A stretch of DNA of 64,000 bases from Rhinopithecus roxellana (Eukaryota; Chordata; Mammalia; Primates; Cercopithecidae), in the NCBI RefSeq assembly GCF_007565055.1, contig NC_044560.1, positions 48,039,530 through 48,103,529 on the forward strand, written 5' to 3'. This document shows, one piece after another, positions 1-11,000 of this stretch (within the stretch, counting starts at the first letter, position 1; each line of letters opens with the position of its first letter). The notes beneath the pieces are model-generated. The model was not told the origin of the DNA. It searched no databases and saw only the letters and a program-made list of their open reading frames with translations. The position numbers and the translations under genes were made by a program.

Positions 1-139
1 TATGGTCTATCATGAAGAGAAGATAAAGAAAAGGCCATGAGGATTTTGGTTGAATGTGTCTATTGGAGCCTGTGTTTTTAGGCTTAGTAATAGTAGCCTC
101 TTCTATTTGGATCCCACTTTTTTAATTTTCAGAAAGGCC

Positions 140-462
140 TTTTCTCCCTGCTGATTCATTTGATCTTTGAAACAGCCTCGGGCCGGGTGCGGTGGCTCAA
201 GCCTGTAATCCCAGCACTTTGGGAGGCCGAGGCGGGCGGATCACGAGGTCAGGAGATCGAGACCATCCTGGCTAACATGGTGAAACCCCGTCTCTACTAA
301 AAAAATACAAAAAACTAGCCGGGCGAGGTGGCGGGCGCCTGTAGTCCCAGCTACTCAGGAGGCTGAGGCAGGAGAATGGCGTGAACCCGGGAGGCGGAGC
401 TTGCAGTGAGCTGAGATCCGGCCACTGCACTCCAGCCTGGGTGACAGAGTGAGACTCCGTCT

Positions 463-507
<45 letters not shown>

Positions 508-640
508 AACAGCCTCATGAACCATAGGAAAAATGACACTATTATTTTAAAGATGACAAAATTGACAACCAGAAAGGTTAAGGGGCTTTTTAAACGCCCT
601 ACAGATTACTGGAGGAAGATTTGGGACCATTTATAATATT
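140..640 (-). repeat. MIR SINE split by an AluY
   Basis: Sequence on both sides of the Alu at 181-505 reads as one antisense MIR: the part before it ends in a 'catttgatctttgaaacagcctc' type stretch, and the part after has the MIR-like run from tattattttaaagatgac to aaaggttaag. The Alu therefore landed inside an older MIR. Ends are approximate. Confidence 0.55.
181..505 (+). mobile_element. AluY, Old World monkey-type, full length
   Basis: Full dimeric Alu from GGCCGGGTGCGGTGGCTCA to a poly(A) tail of about 40 bases (465-505). An 11-bp duplication GAAACAGCCTC flanks it (169-179 and 506-516). It carries ATCACGAGGTCAGGAGATCG (AluY) plus ACTAGCCGGGCGAGGTGG and GAGATCCGGCCACTGCACT, variants I associate with macaque/baboon AluY subfamilies. 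The long pure tail and low divergence indicate a recent insertion. Confidence 0.95.
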
Positions 641-649
641 GAAAGAAAT

Positions 650-825
650 AATAAAGCATTTATTAAATGTTTACCGTGTGTCAAGTACCATGCTAATCAC
701 ATCAGTGGCATTAACTCATATAACGCTCCACAGTCATAGACGTGAAATGACATGGCCGAAGTCCACTCCTAGCACATGACAGAGCCAGGTCCCAAACCCA
801 GGGTGGGGCTCTCAGCTCTTAATTT
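650..825 (-). repeat. MIR SINE, antisense
   Basis: Matches the reverse of the MIR core and 3' part: a 'tttattaaatgtttaccgtg' stretch, then ttaactcatataacgctcc, then a segment equivalent to 'cacagctagtaagtggcagagcc' (here agcacatgacagagccagg). Divergent, so ends are approximate. Confidence 0.65.
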
Positions 826-998
826 TAGTCTCTAATTTCTGTCTTACTAGAGAGAAATGGATTTTCTTTAAAGACATAAAAGGGGGACTTTATCCACATT
901 AAAACACCTTTCTGTTTGTGGCAAATATTAATTATGACAACGATGGTTAATAATATCTCAGTGTTCACTTACGGCAGCCACTCTACTATCCATGTGCT

Positions 999-1765
999 CA
1001 TTGAATCAATAAACATTTACTTACCACCCAGGTTCTGTCCTGGATGCAAGAAAACATGTATGAGCAAGACATTGTCTTTCATGGAGCTTATATTATTTTG
1101 GGAGAAACATAAAGTAATCCAATAGTAGCATATATTTATAAGCACAGCGACTCTATTTGTTTATATAAAAGAACATCTGGAGTGTTCTGAGGGTTTATCA
1201 GTAGTGTCCTTTGATAAAGTCTGGGGATAGGGAAGTTTTCATGAAAAGGCCACATTCATATTGGGAATGGTGTAGAAGTGTTAACTACAAAGAGGAATGT
1301 TTCTAGGGAAAGCAGATTAATATGGGTAAGATTTGAGATTTTGGGGTTTTGAGGAACTCACAGAAGATTAACTGGCTAGAGTATGTTTAGGGAGAAGAAG
1401 AATGCCTCAAGACAGGCTTGGAAAGGCAAAACTATGGAGGTGTCATTAAGGATTTTGCTATTTATCTAGGAGCAAGAGTAATCCATTGAAATGATGATTA
1501 CGTGTGTCTGAAAAGATCTTTTAGCCTTAAGTGTAAAGAATAAATTGTGGAGGGCAAGGATACAATGAGACCAGTTAGGAAGCTACTATGGTAATGTGGG
1601 CTAGACAGAGAGTAGCTCGAATGGGGGGAGAGTGGAGGAGATGGGGAGAGTGGATGGATTTAGGAATTACTTAAGAGGTAAATTTATCAGGATTTATTTG
1701 GGATTAGATGTGGAGTGAGCAAGAGGAGGGTGTGAGAATTCTTCCCAGATTTCTGGACTATGCAA
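999..1765 (-). repeat. L2 LINE 3' region, antisense
   Basis: Begins with the reversed L2 3' end (tcaataaacatttacttacc ... catggagcttatattatttt). It continues through L2-type segments such as gagaccagttaggaagctac and gatggggagagtggatggat to tcccagatttctgg. The order agrees with a single ancient L2 copy with indels. Confidence 0.65.
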
Positions 1766-1945
1766 TATGCGTTGTTTCATCTAATCCTCCTAATGCACTA
1801 TGATTATTTTATTTCCAATTTGAAGACACAAACAGATTCAGAATGTCACTGTCCATCCCATGGTTATATATAGCGCACCCACGGCAGAGCCAGGATTTGA
1901 CCAGTGTGCTTAATCGGAAATCGGTGCTTCTGACAGCTGCTACAC
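1766..1945 (-). repeat. MIR SINE, antisense
   Basis: Reversed MIR core is visible in tcatctaatcctcctaatgc and gcagagccaggatttgacc, directly after the L2 copy. Divergent; ends approximate. Confidence 0.55.
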
Positions 1946-1999
1946 TGGGAAGTGGGAAATAGGAAGAACTACCTGACCCACTATAGAAAGAGGAGTCTT

Positions 2000-2314
2000 G
2001 GCCGGGTACGGTGGCTCATGCCTGTAGTGTCAGCACTGTGGGGGTCCTGAGGAGGGGGATTGCTGGAGCCCCGGAGTTCAAGACCAGCCTGGGCAACGTG
2101 GGAAACTACATGTCCACAAAACATAGAAAAAATTAACTGGGGGGTGGTGGTGCGTATCTGTAGTCCCAGCTACTCAGAGAGGCTGAGGTGGGAGGATCTC
2201 CTGAGTCCAGGAAGTAGAGGTTGCAGTGAGCTGAGATTGCGCCACTGTATTCCCGCCCCACACTGGGGACAGAGTGAGACCCTGTCTCAAAAAAAATAAA
2301 AAATAAAAAAAAGA
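2000..2314 (+). mobile_element. AluJ, old full-length copy
   Basis: Dimeric Alu with J-type diagnostic wording (GAGGTGGGAGGATCTCCTGAG, GAGTTCAAGACCAGCCTGGGCAA) and many substitutions. The tail is degenerate (AATAAAAAATAAA). A decayed duplication around GGAGTCTT brackets it (about 1992-1999 and 2317-2324). Confidence 0.9.
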
Positions 2315-2865
2315 AGGGAGTCTTAAAAACAACAGTTGAGCAGTTGAGTATGGACTTGAATGAAAAAAATGGGCACCACTCTACTTTGAATATATGTACA
2401 TCCTCAAAGCCCAAAGTCTTATGACCTCTGCTACTGCCATTTTTATGAGATCAAAGAGAAGAGGACTAATATCTTTAGTGAGTATGATTTTGTTAAATGT
2501 TATTTTATAAGTAAAAAAATACATGTTTATTGAAGAAAAATTACAAGATACAGAAAAGTCAAAAGAAAAAAAATGAAAATATCCTGTTAACCTATAACTG
2601 AAGAGAAGGAGAACATGCTTGCTTGGTTTTAATTAAACACTATGATTCTCTACCATGGGTATTTAGCAGAAAGCTCACTAGAGGCCTCCATTCTAGACCC
2701 AAACTTTGTCAATACTTTGACTTTGGAAGAATTTTAGCCTTTAGGGCTCCAGTCTTCTCCATTTCAAAATGACATGAAATGTTGCCCACATTTAATTATC
2801 ACAGTCTTTTTTTGAGCCTTAGAGCATGGCAGTGCTGGACCTATTAGCATCATCACAGCATAGGA
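2315..2865. other. Gene-free interval, no clear element
   Basis: AT-rich sequence. The part around 2510-2600 (acatgtttattgaagaaaaa ... cctgttaacc) resembles a common ancient interspersed repeat, but I cannot name the family. No exon-like open frame or splice-site pair stands out. Confidence 0.4.
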
Positions 2866-2869
2866 GAAC

Positions 2870-3045
2870 ACAGCTTTCGGGTTTCTCAGACTATTTACTG
2901 GCTTCTTCAGCCCTATGACTCAGTTTCCTCAGTGGTGGAGTGGAAACAATGATATTGATCTCAAAGGGATGTTTTGAAGAATTGCTCCCATGTGTGCAGA
3001 GCACTTGCTGGGCTCAGTGCCTACACAGAGCAAGCAGTCAACACA
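2870..3045 (+). repeat. MIR SINE, sense
   Basis: Sense MIR wording: tgactcagtttcctcagtgg, a 'gatattgatctcaaaggga' stretch, then 'cagagcacttgctgggctca' and an end near agcaagcagtcaac. Divergent copy. Confidence 0.55.
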
Positions 3046-4484
3046 CAGACATCACACATCTCCATTAACACACAGCAGGCAGCAGTCTGCTGGATAATAT
3101 ACCTCTTGTAGTCTTGAGGCTCCTACTGTGGGGGAAGTAGAGTCCTGGAAGACCCACTAGCCCTTCTTGCCCTCACTTTCCCAACTTCACCTCCTGCTGA
3201 ACTATACTTTTTTTTTTTTTTTTTTTTTTGTGGTCGGGGGGCTGGTGGGTAAGGAGGTGATACTTGCGAAAGGCTAGGCACTGTAGATAAGAAGTATAGG
3301 ACCCTAGACTTTATTCTTAAGCAACAAGCAATGTAGTGGGGTTGGATAGTAAACAGAAAAACTGCAACACAATTTAATCAGTGTCATAATACTATGAGCA
3401 AGGGGCTGTGAGGCCAGAGGGAGGGAGTGGGGAAGTGACTCATTTTGCCTGAGGGGACCTGAGAAGGCTTCAGGGAGAAGCCTTCATTTATACTAGGCTG
3501 GCAGTAGGGATAGAGTTTGTTGGGTGGAGAAAATGGGCATGAGCATCAGCCTGAGTGCTAGGGAAGACTCTTTTCCTGGAACTCATAGTCCATGAGACCC
3601 TACGGACTCCAAATCCACAGATGAAAAATCTGGGGCCAGAGTGGAGGGAACTGGAGTGGGCAGGTAAGGCTCTGCTGGTCTCTATCATCACCAGCCTTCT
3701 TTTTCTACATCCCCTATGAATCCCTCAACATCTCCCAACATCTCTAGTCTGCCAAGTGTCTTTCCTGCGCCAGGGCCCCTTTTCCTATTTTAGATACTGA
3801 CATGGTCCTCTGCCTCTCTTCTCCCATCCACAAAAGTCTGCCAGGAAGAAAAGATCAGACGTGAATGGTTTAACCTGTAGTGTAGTAATTTATGTGGGTT
3901 ACATTGCTGTAATCCCTTTCCCATGTAATGTTTAAGTTTCTTTCTTTTTGTAGAATAAAACACTTTGATGCCAGACCCTCATTCTACCTTCTGATCCGTG
4001 GTGTATGCACAATAGCTTTAGGCCCCAGGCAGCAGATGCATTCTGTTTGGTTAGTACAGTGTTGTATTCACTGTTGTTGTTTGTGGTAAATAGATATCAC
4101 TTTCCAGTTTGTCAAAGACCCCACCCCTTCCCACACACTGCTGTGTGTATTTATCACAGCCCCACTGCCTCTTCCACTTAGCTGACCTGCCTGGTCTGAA
4201 GACATGTGCATTTGTGCCCCCAATTTTTAGCTTTGTTATTTCTTGACTTTTCCATTGAGAAATTATATCAACCCCTCCTATAGCCTCCTATAGTTATTCC
4301 CCCCCACCTCAATTATTTGTCATTTTTTTTCCTTATGCAGTTCTACCAATAATACTGTATTGACTTGGACCTCAGTATTGGGCAAGCATTCAAAGATTCC
4401 TTACTGTTTACTAGGGCAGAGTTCAGGCTATACCACCCGAAAACAGGTTGTTTCTCACATACTTACAAAAACCAGAACTGAGGT
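3046..4484. other. Gene-free interval with a T22 tract and a weak L2-like patch
   Basis: Holds a pure T22 run at 3208-3229. The stretch at about 3270-3480 (gactttattcttaagcaaca ... gcttcagggagaag) looks like decayed antisense L2, but I am not sure. The rest (3500-4480) is unremarkable single-copy-looking sequence. I see no exon. Confidence 0.4.
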
Positions 4485-4496
4485 TGCCATTTTTCT

Positions 4497-4813
4497 CTTT
4501 TCTTTTTCTTTCTTCTTCTTTTTTTTTTTTTTTGAGATGGAATTTTGGTTCTTTCTTCCAGGCTGGAGTGCAGTGGCGTTATCTCGGCTCATTGCAACCT
4601 CCGCCTTCTGGTTTCAGGTGATTCTCCTGTCTCAGCCTCCTGAGTAGCTGGGATTACAGGCACCCGCCGCCACACTGGGCTGATTTTTGTATTTTTAGTA
4701 GAGACGGGATTTCACCATGTTGGCCAGGCTGGTCTCTAACTCCTGACCTCGTGGTCTGCCCACCTTGGCCTCCCAAAGCGCTGGGATTATAGGCATGAGC
4801 CATCGAGCCTGGC
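4497..4813 (-). mobile_element. AluS-type, antisense, full length
   Basis: Reads T-tract, GAGATGGAATTTTGG, CAGGCTGGAGTGCAGTGGCG ... to GCATGAGCCATCGAGCCTGG, i.e. a complete reversed Alu. A perfect 12-bp duplication TGCCATTTTTCT flanks it at 4485-4496 and 4814-4825. Divergence is intermediate, fitting AluS. Confidence 0.93.
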
Positions 4814-4863
4814 TGCCATTTTTCTTAAAGTAAGACACAACGAAACAATTTGTGATAATTTTA

Positions 4864-5206
4864 CAGGAGTCCACCATCATATGTGGTTTCACTTTCTGCA
4901 GCTTCAGTTACTTGAGGTCAACCTCAGTCTGCAAATAGGTGAGTCCAGTCCAATAAGATATTCTGAGAGAGTGAGCAAGCGAGCATGTTCACATACTCTT
5001 TTTTTTTTTTTTTACAGTATAGTGTTATAATTGTTCTATTATTAGTTATTGTTAATCCCTTACTTCCCCAATTTCTGAATTAAACTTTATCATAGGTATG
5101 TATGTGTAGAAAAAAATAGTATACATAGGGTTCTGTACTATCTGTGATTTCAGGCATCTGCGAGGGGTCTTGGAATGTATCCTCCTTGGATAAGGTGGGA
5201 TGACTG
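4864..5206 (+). mobile_element. Tigger/pogo-type MITE, complete, with TA target sites
   Basis: Terminal inverted repeats are visible: the left end reads CAGGAGTCCACCATCATATG and the right end CTTGGATAAGGTGGGATGACTG, imperfect complements of each other. TA dinucleotides sit directly outside both ends (4862-4863 and 5207-5208), the target duplication expected of Tc1/mariner elements. The interior matches my memory of a non-autonomous Tigger relative (MER44-like): cataggtatgtatgtgtaga, then gggttctgtactatctgtga. It has no transposase frame. Confidence 0.75.
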
Positions 5207-6524
5207 TAATTGATTCTTAAATGAATAGATGAAATCAATTATTTAGCTGACACTGTCTTTTCAACATTTGAAGAGGGCTTATCAAACCTAGGCACTAAGG
5301 AATTTCCTCAGCAGGACTGAAAAGTATACATCTGTGAAGGCGAGGGTGGTTGAAGGATATTTAGGAGTAGGGGGAGGCAGATGGGATCATTCTTGGAACA
5401 AAAATGTTCTTATCTCCTAGATGGGTTTAGACTTTGTCTACACCAAGGTCACGCTGGGGAGATGGGATGTGTAATGTGATATTTATTTGGCAATGTATGT
5501 GGCCAGCCACATACATTGTGTGCTCAATTCAGCTTACAAGTGCCGGCTCCCGGCTCTGAGGGCCCCATGTGCTTTGACTTGGTGGAAGGTAGCTCTGCCA
5601 GGGATTACGTATCCCTACCTCTGACCTGGTCGTTTTTCCTAATTATCATTCATTTAAAATAGTCAGCAGGGCAATAGCATGTGCACATCAAGGATCACAA
5701 AATGAATTTGGATTAGGAGGAATAAAAAATCTGTCCCACATGTGGCACTATTAAAAAGCTCTGGCTGAGACATACTGTTTACTGTCAGCAGTTGTCTGGA
5801 AAATAGATGTTTACTTGTAATGCATGTATTAAGATCTTTGCCATTAGGCAATATATTTCCTGCATTGTGTCTTCTCTTACATAAAGCTCTACATTGGGAC
5901 AAACCTTTAATTAGCAATCCTGTGGCAACAAAAAGTATTCAACACCAATACTGTTATATGTTGGCATTTCTGCTTATTACAAAAAAGAGAGACAGAGAGC
6001 CAAAACCTGGAACTTTTCTTTGGAAGGATGGCCTCTTTTTTTTTTTTTTTCTTTAATGGAATGCTCCATTTAAAACTGTAAGTGAAATATTTGCTAAATA
6101 AAGATTAAATTACTAACAGAAAAAAATGTTCTCAATATTTGGCAAGAACTTAGACACACTGGGTTTCCCTGACCCATGCATGCATCTTCTGATGAAAAGG
6201 TGTATTTTAATATGCCTAGGTACATTCTTTGAATGAGACTCTCTAATCTATCTAATGAATTTCTTTTGTTGGTGATGAGACTAGATTTTCTGCTTCAGAA
6301 CAGGAACATGGACAATGCTTTTGGAACAGGGAGTAGGCACCACAAGACTTGTGTTCTATTCTTGCTGTTGACAATATATATTTTTCCGCCTCTATTATCT
6401 TAGCAAACAGACTTGTGCCCCCAGAATACCATCCTATTAAGGGATAATCCTACTTCTGTGAAGTTCTGAATAACGTTACATTCTAGTGCTAAAATAATGA
6501 ATTCACTTCAGACAAATTTGGTCT
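5207..6524. other. Gene-free interval; AT-rich, hairpin at 5491-5518
   Basis: No interspersed repeat recognised. A perfect 13-bp hairpin lies at 5491-5518 (separate entry). The AT-rich stretch 5640-5990 has repeat-free, unbroken texture of the kind seen in conserved non-coding DNA, but I cannot measure conservation. A T14 tract lies at about 6037-6050. Confidence 0.4.
5491..5518. repeat. Perfect 13-bp inverted repeat, 2-nt loop
   Basis: CAATGTATGTGGC (5491-5503), loop CA, GCCACATACATTG (5506-5518). Every arm position pairs. Confidence 0.9.
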
Positions 6525-6750
6525 AAGATTAAGCAAGTGGACTCTACAGTCTGGGTGGCCCATCCTCGACCTGGGCACATCCTTAGGCAGTGGGCAATGT
6601 TTTCTTAGTCTTGGTTCTTGTATATATAAAGTGGGACAATAATGCTTACTTCATAGGTTTGTGGTGAAGACTAAATGAAAAATAAAAAAAATATATAAAG
6701 CCGTTAGCACAGATTTTCACAGATAGTTATCAATCAATGTTATTTGTTAG
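6525..6750 (+). repeat. MIR SINE, sense
   Basis: Sense MIR wording: ttaagcaagtggactctaca, gtctgggtggcccat, an internal cttagtcttggttcttgtat (equivalent of the CTCAGTTTCCTCATCTGTA segment), aaagtgggacaataatgctt, and an end near atcaatgttatttgtta. Confidence 0.6.
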
Positions 6751-6824
6751 GTGCAGAGAGATTCCCTAGTGCTTTTAAAACTTGAATGATGGCAGCTGGC
6801 AGAAGCAGCCACTGATTTTCAACC

Positions 6825-6880
6825 CCTCTGGCCCTTAGTAGGGGCCCAATACATATTTAGTGAATCGGTGAAGGAATAAA
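6825..6880 (+). repeat. L2 3' end fragment
   Basis: ttagtaggggcccaatacat followed by atttagtgaatcggtgaagg is the typical 3' end of L2 in sense orientation. Confidence 0.45.
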
Positions 6881-8000
6881 GGACTACCGGAACAAGCCCC
6901 TAAATGTTAACTCCCAGCTCTACCAGTCCAAGCAACCAACTCATTTAGTCAGATCACACACTCCTCTTCATCTTCTGTATCTCTCAGTAGAACCCACCAT
7001 TGCAATTAGAAGCAGGAAAAATGGTCACATATTCATCTAGAACTCTCTTAAGCCAAATCAACAAATACTTATTGAGGGCAACAGAGGTGAGCAGAGTGAG
7101 GTCAGGAAGGATAATTCTCAGCATGGTTTCCAGAGCACGGCTCTGCAGAGATATACGACACAGTAAAAATCTAGAACAGTGTTTTGTTTTCGTTATTTAT
7201 TTTTAATTTTAAATGATTTGATGGCATAAGATGAATCTTTACCCCCTTATCCCGATCTGCTATTTCATTCCCCGCCAAGCACCCATTTCATCATATATGC
7301 TCACCTGGAACATTCAAGCCTGCTGCCACAGTTAGAAAGATTCCTTTCTCAGTTGGTGCCAAAGGGATCTCAAAATGGTTTTGAATGCCTGTTAGATTAA
7401 CACCCTCCCTCCTTATGGGTCCTCTTCTCTATTCATTCACTAATATGGGCGTTTGGAATTTGAAGACAATGTACTGCATTAGGGCTACTGCAATCTATTT
7501 TTCATTTTCAAAATAGTGCATCTTGCTTTCCCCCTTATAGTATTTCATTGTTTGCTTGGTTTCACAGATCTGTTTTGGTAAGAAAGTTTTGAGAATATCC
7601 TGGGATTATAGTCTTTGAATGAACTTTCATGCCCATAGTATAAGCCCCTTTGGTTTAAAACTATCCCACTTAAAAGCATCTACTTATAACTACCAGCTGC
7701 TGGTTCTTTTCTGTTCCTACTCATGAATGCACACACAGACACATACAGATACATGTGCATGCCTGGTTGCATGCGCGCACACACACACGCACACCCTCAC
7801 ATGCACTGTTTATATGTAAACATCCAGAAGAAACAATGCATTGTAAAAATTGTCCTGTTGAGTTTGTAATCGAGAGTGAGTTACTGAGTGCTGATAAGTA
7901 AAGGAAGTGCAACCAGACAGTTTAATCCTCCAATTTCCTGTCTTCTAATCAGCCCCTGACTCTTTTGGTTTTAAATTAGAAACATTCCTGTCAATATTCA
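6881..8000. other. Gene-free interval with a CA/GT-like patch
   Basis: About 7056-7160 is weakly L2-like. An interrupted purine-pyrimidine alternating patch lies at 7727-7805 (cacacacagacacatacaga ... gcgcgcacacacacacgcac). Nothing else recognised. Confidence 0.4.
7727..7805. repeat. Interrupted (CA)n microsatellite
   Basis: CA/CG-alternating low-complexity sequence with interruptions. It gives rise to a cysteine-rich frame on the minus strand that is not a gene. Confidence 0.8.
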
Positions 8001-11000
8001 GTACAGGTGAAGGAAAATCAACTAGAAAATAAGTAAGGACAAAACATTTATTTCACTGTCTAAAGTTCACAGGGGAAATATGAGTGTAACAACAGGAAAT
8101 CAAGATTTTAAAAAAGATAGTAGAAGTACATAGGCTTGCTTAAGTAACCAATCACAATTCTGAATGAAGTACATTTGGATCATAATTTGATTTAAAGAAA
8201 AAAATGGTAACATAGTTCAATGTATTTACTTCTCCCTGAAAATAGTAAATGGTACTTTAAAAGATGTTGTACAAGGCTAACCTAAAAGAAAATGATAAGG
8301 ATAACTTCTTAATATATGTGAGAGAGAATAAAAACCTACCCCATTCAGATTTTGCTTGCAATCTGCTTATACTGTGAGAAAATAATGTTGGAGTGTACAG
8401 AAATCTTGTAAGTTAATGCATATTCTTAGATATGAATATACTTACATATATTTATAATGGTCGATAAAAATGAAATTGTACATTTAGAAATAAGCTCAGG
8501 TGGAGCCACTGCACTGCAAATATTTGCAAAATATCTGTGAAAATACTTAAAAATAGAGTTTGCAAATGCATTAAATAGAAAGTGTATAAATATGTTTACC
8601 ATGGACTCTTTAAAAATATGCTGAGTGCTGAGAATATGATATGCTTTATAATTTATTGAATCTCCTAATTTTGAGTCTTTTTATTTATAGACATTGTAGC
8701 AATTTCCTAGTTTATCATAAAAGCATAAGTGCAAATTTATAGACAAATCTCCATTATGCAATATCTTCAAAGAATTATAATAAACAATCATTAAGAAGAG
8801 TTGTTCAGCTAAGAATATTGAAAACTGAAATGGTAAATACAACATAATATGTGAATCCAACACATCTTAACAACAACAAAAGATTTCCATGAAATATGAA
8901 TTCTTAATTTTGTGTCTGCAGTAGTTAAAGCTGCCAATCATTTGGGAAGTAGGCTGGAGTTGAGTTTTTTTTTTTTTTTTTTGAATTGTTGAACATAGTA
9001 AGGCAGTATTTCATAGAAATATCTTGCGATTTCTTACATATATACTTTAAAAAGTAGGCATTTATACTACAAGGCACAGCATATTCTTTTTGCCCAAGTG
9101 TTTTCCTGGTATGCAAAGTTTGAGTTGTACAAGTTTGAGTAAGTGACAGACAGTTCTTGATTTTAAAAGTGTATGTCAAATTTTTTAAAGAATGCTCCCA
9201 AAATAAGTGCTTCAGGACCTAGCATGGGGTGAGGGGGCTGCAGGATAATTTAGTTGCCTTCATTTCACAGTCACTATGAGTTTTTAAATTGGAGGGCAGC
9301 AGCAAGACAAGTGCATTTTGTAATTCACATAAAAATAGTTCCATAACACATTGTTATCATTACGAAGAGGAGAATGTTCATTCTGCCTTCATTTTATGCC
9401 ATATGGGTAGAATGGAGATAATTCTGCTGGACAGAATTATATTTTGAAGCAAATACATGCTTGTAGGGTGCCTCCATTTCATTTGGAGCCGAGGAAAATT
9501 TCATGAGGGTTTTCTTTAGTTTTCTATGGGAGAGTTTCTACCAGCGATGTCACAACACAGCTAGATTAAGTTGATACGTAATATCTATTTCTTGATTTGC
9601 ATGATTAAAGCATTAGAGAAGTGGCTCAGATATCAAAAGGTTTCTCATAAGTGGCAGCGCCAAAGGTAATTACTGTTAAAATGTACATGCTCGAAACCTG
9701 GTTGCTTGTTAACTTCTAAGTTGTTTACAACTCTGTGGGTTTGAATAAACGTTTTTATTTGACTTTTCAATAGCAAGACCCCTTTCTTGCTCCATTTTGA
9801 TATAAAAAATGATATCATTCTTATATCCCATGTCCCTCAAGGCAACCTTAGCTTCAACCAAAAAAAGTGATAGAGGACAGAGATGGCCCTTCTCAGTATT
9901 TCATATTTTAAAATAGCTGTTTCTTAAACAAAAGTAGTCTTTTAAAGACAAAGTTAAAATTAATACCTAAAAAAATTAAAAATTAATCGAGTCAACCAAT
10001 TATTTCCAGTTAGTTATCAAAAAGTGTAGCTAAAGCCCTACTGTAAGCCTGAGGGAGTTATGAGAGGGGGTGGGGATAGAGAGGAAAAGAGAGAGGGAAG
10101 GAGAAGAGAGGTTGTTATTCTCAGTCTTTTATTAACCAGTTTCTTTCATCCTAGTGTGTCTTTATTATTTAGAAAAATAAAAATCATCCAGAGCTCTACC
10201 CATTCTCACCTAAAATTCTGGAGTAGGTAATGACTGTCTACAACCTGGTACAACATATGCCCCCAAACTAAAACAAACAAACTCATTCGCCATACAAATT
10301 GTTTACGATTCATTAAAAAGCAAAATTGCATATCCCGTCGCTGGCAGCTGAGGCCGTGTCTCCACGGGCGGAGGGGGCATTCACTGAGTTGCCTTTGTAT
10401 GCTGGGAGGACCAAGCCGGAGGTTCCCACTATGAGCCCGGAGTCTGTGCAGCCAGATGACGCATGAGGTAATTTTAAAGCTTTATTTGCCTTTAGTGTGA
10501 AACTCCGATCTTGTACTATCCTTTGGTTAAAGAACTATACCAGCCAGAGGGAAGTTTAAATTTTTCTTTCAGCTGGGGAAATTGTTTGGGATAGCGAGGT
10601 GGGTGAATGGAGGGAGAGGGAGAGCATGTTATTCAAGGAAAGAGATCTAAGAGAAAACGTGAAATTTGTATTATTTTAATTAGTTCCCTCCTCCTTCATC
10701 AAAGTCTTCAATTTCCCATCAATAATGGGAAATTTACATTAGAATTATTTGTAACTGACGGATCTGAAATGCCATGGTATGTGGTCCCTTTGAGGGAAAG
10801 CAACAAATTGATTTATTCCCTATGATAACTTGTATAACTTCTTTAGAGAGTGCTCTGATTTCTCACCCCTTTTCAAAGCAAAGATCTAGAAGCACTGAAG
10901 TTGAGAGAAACTTCCCTGTAGTATGCAGCCTAAACAGCAGCATGTGAGCTTTCAACATTGTTTATTTTTAGGCAGCTGCATTGCTAAATGTTTCCACCAC

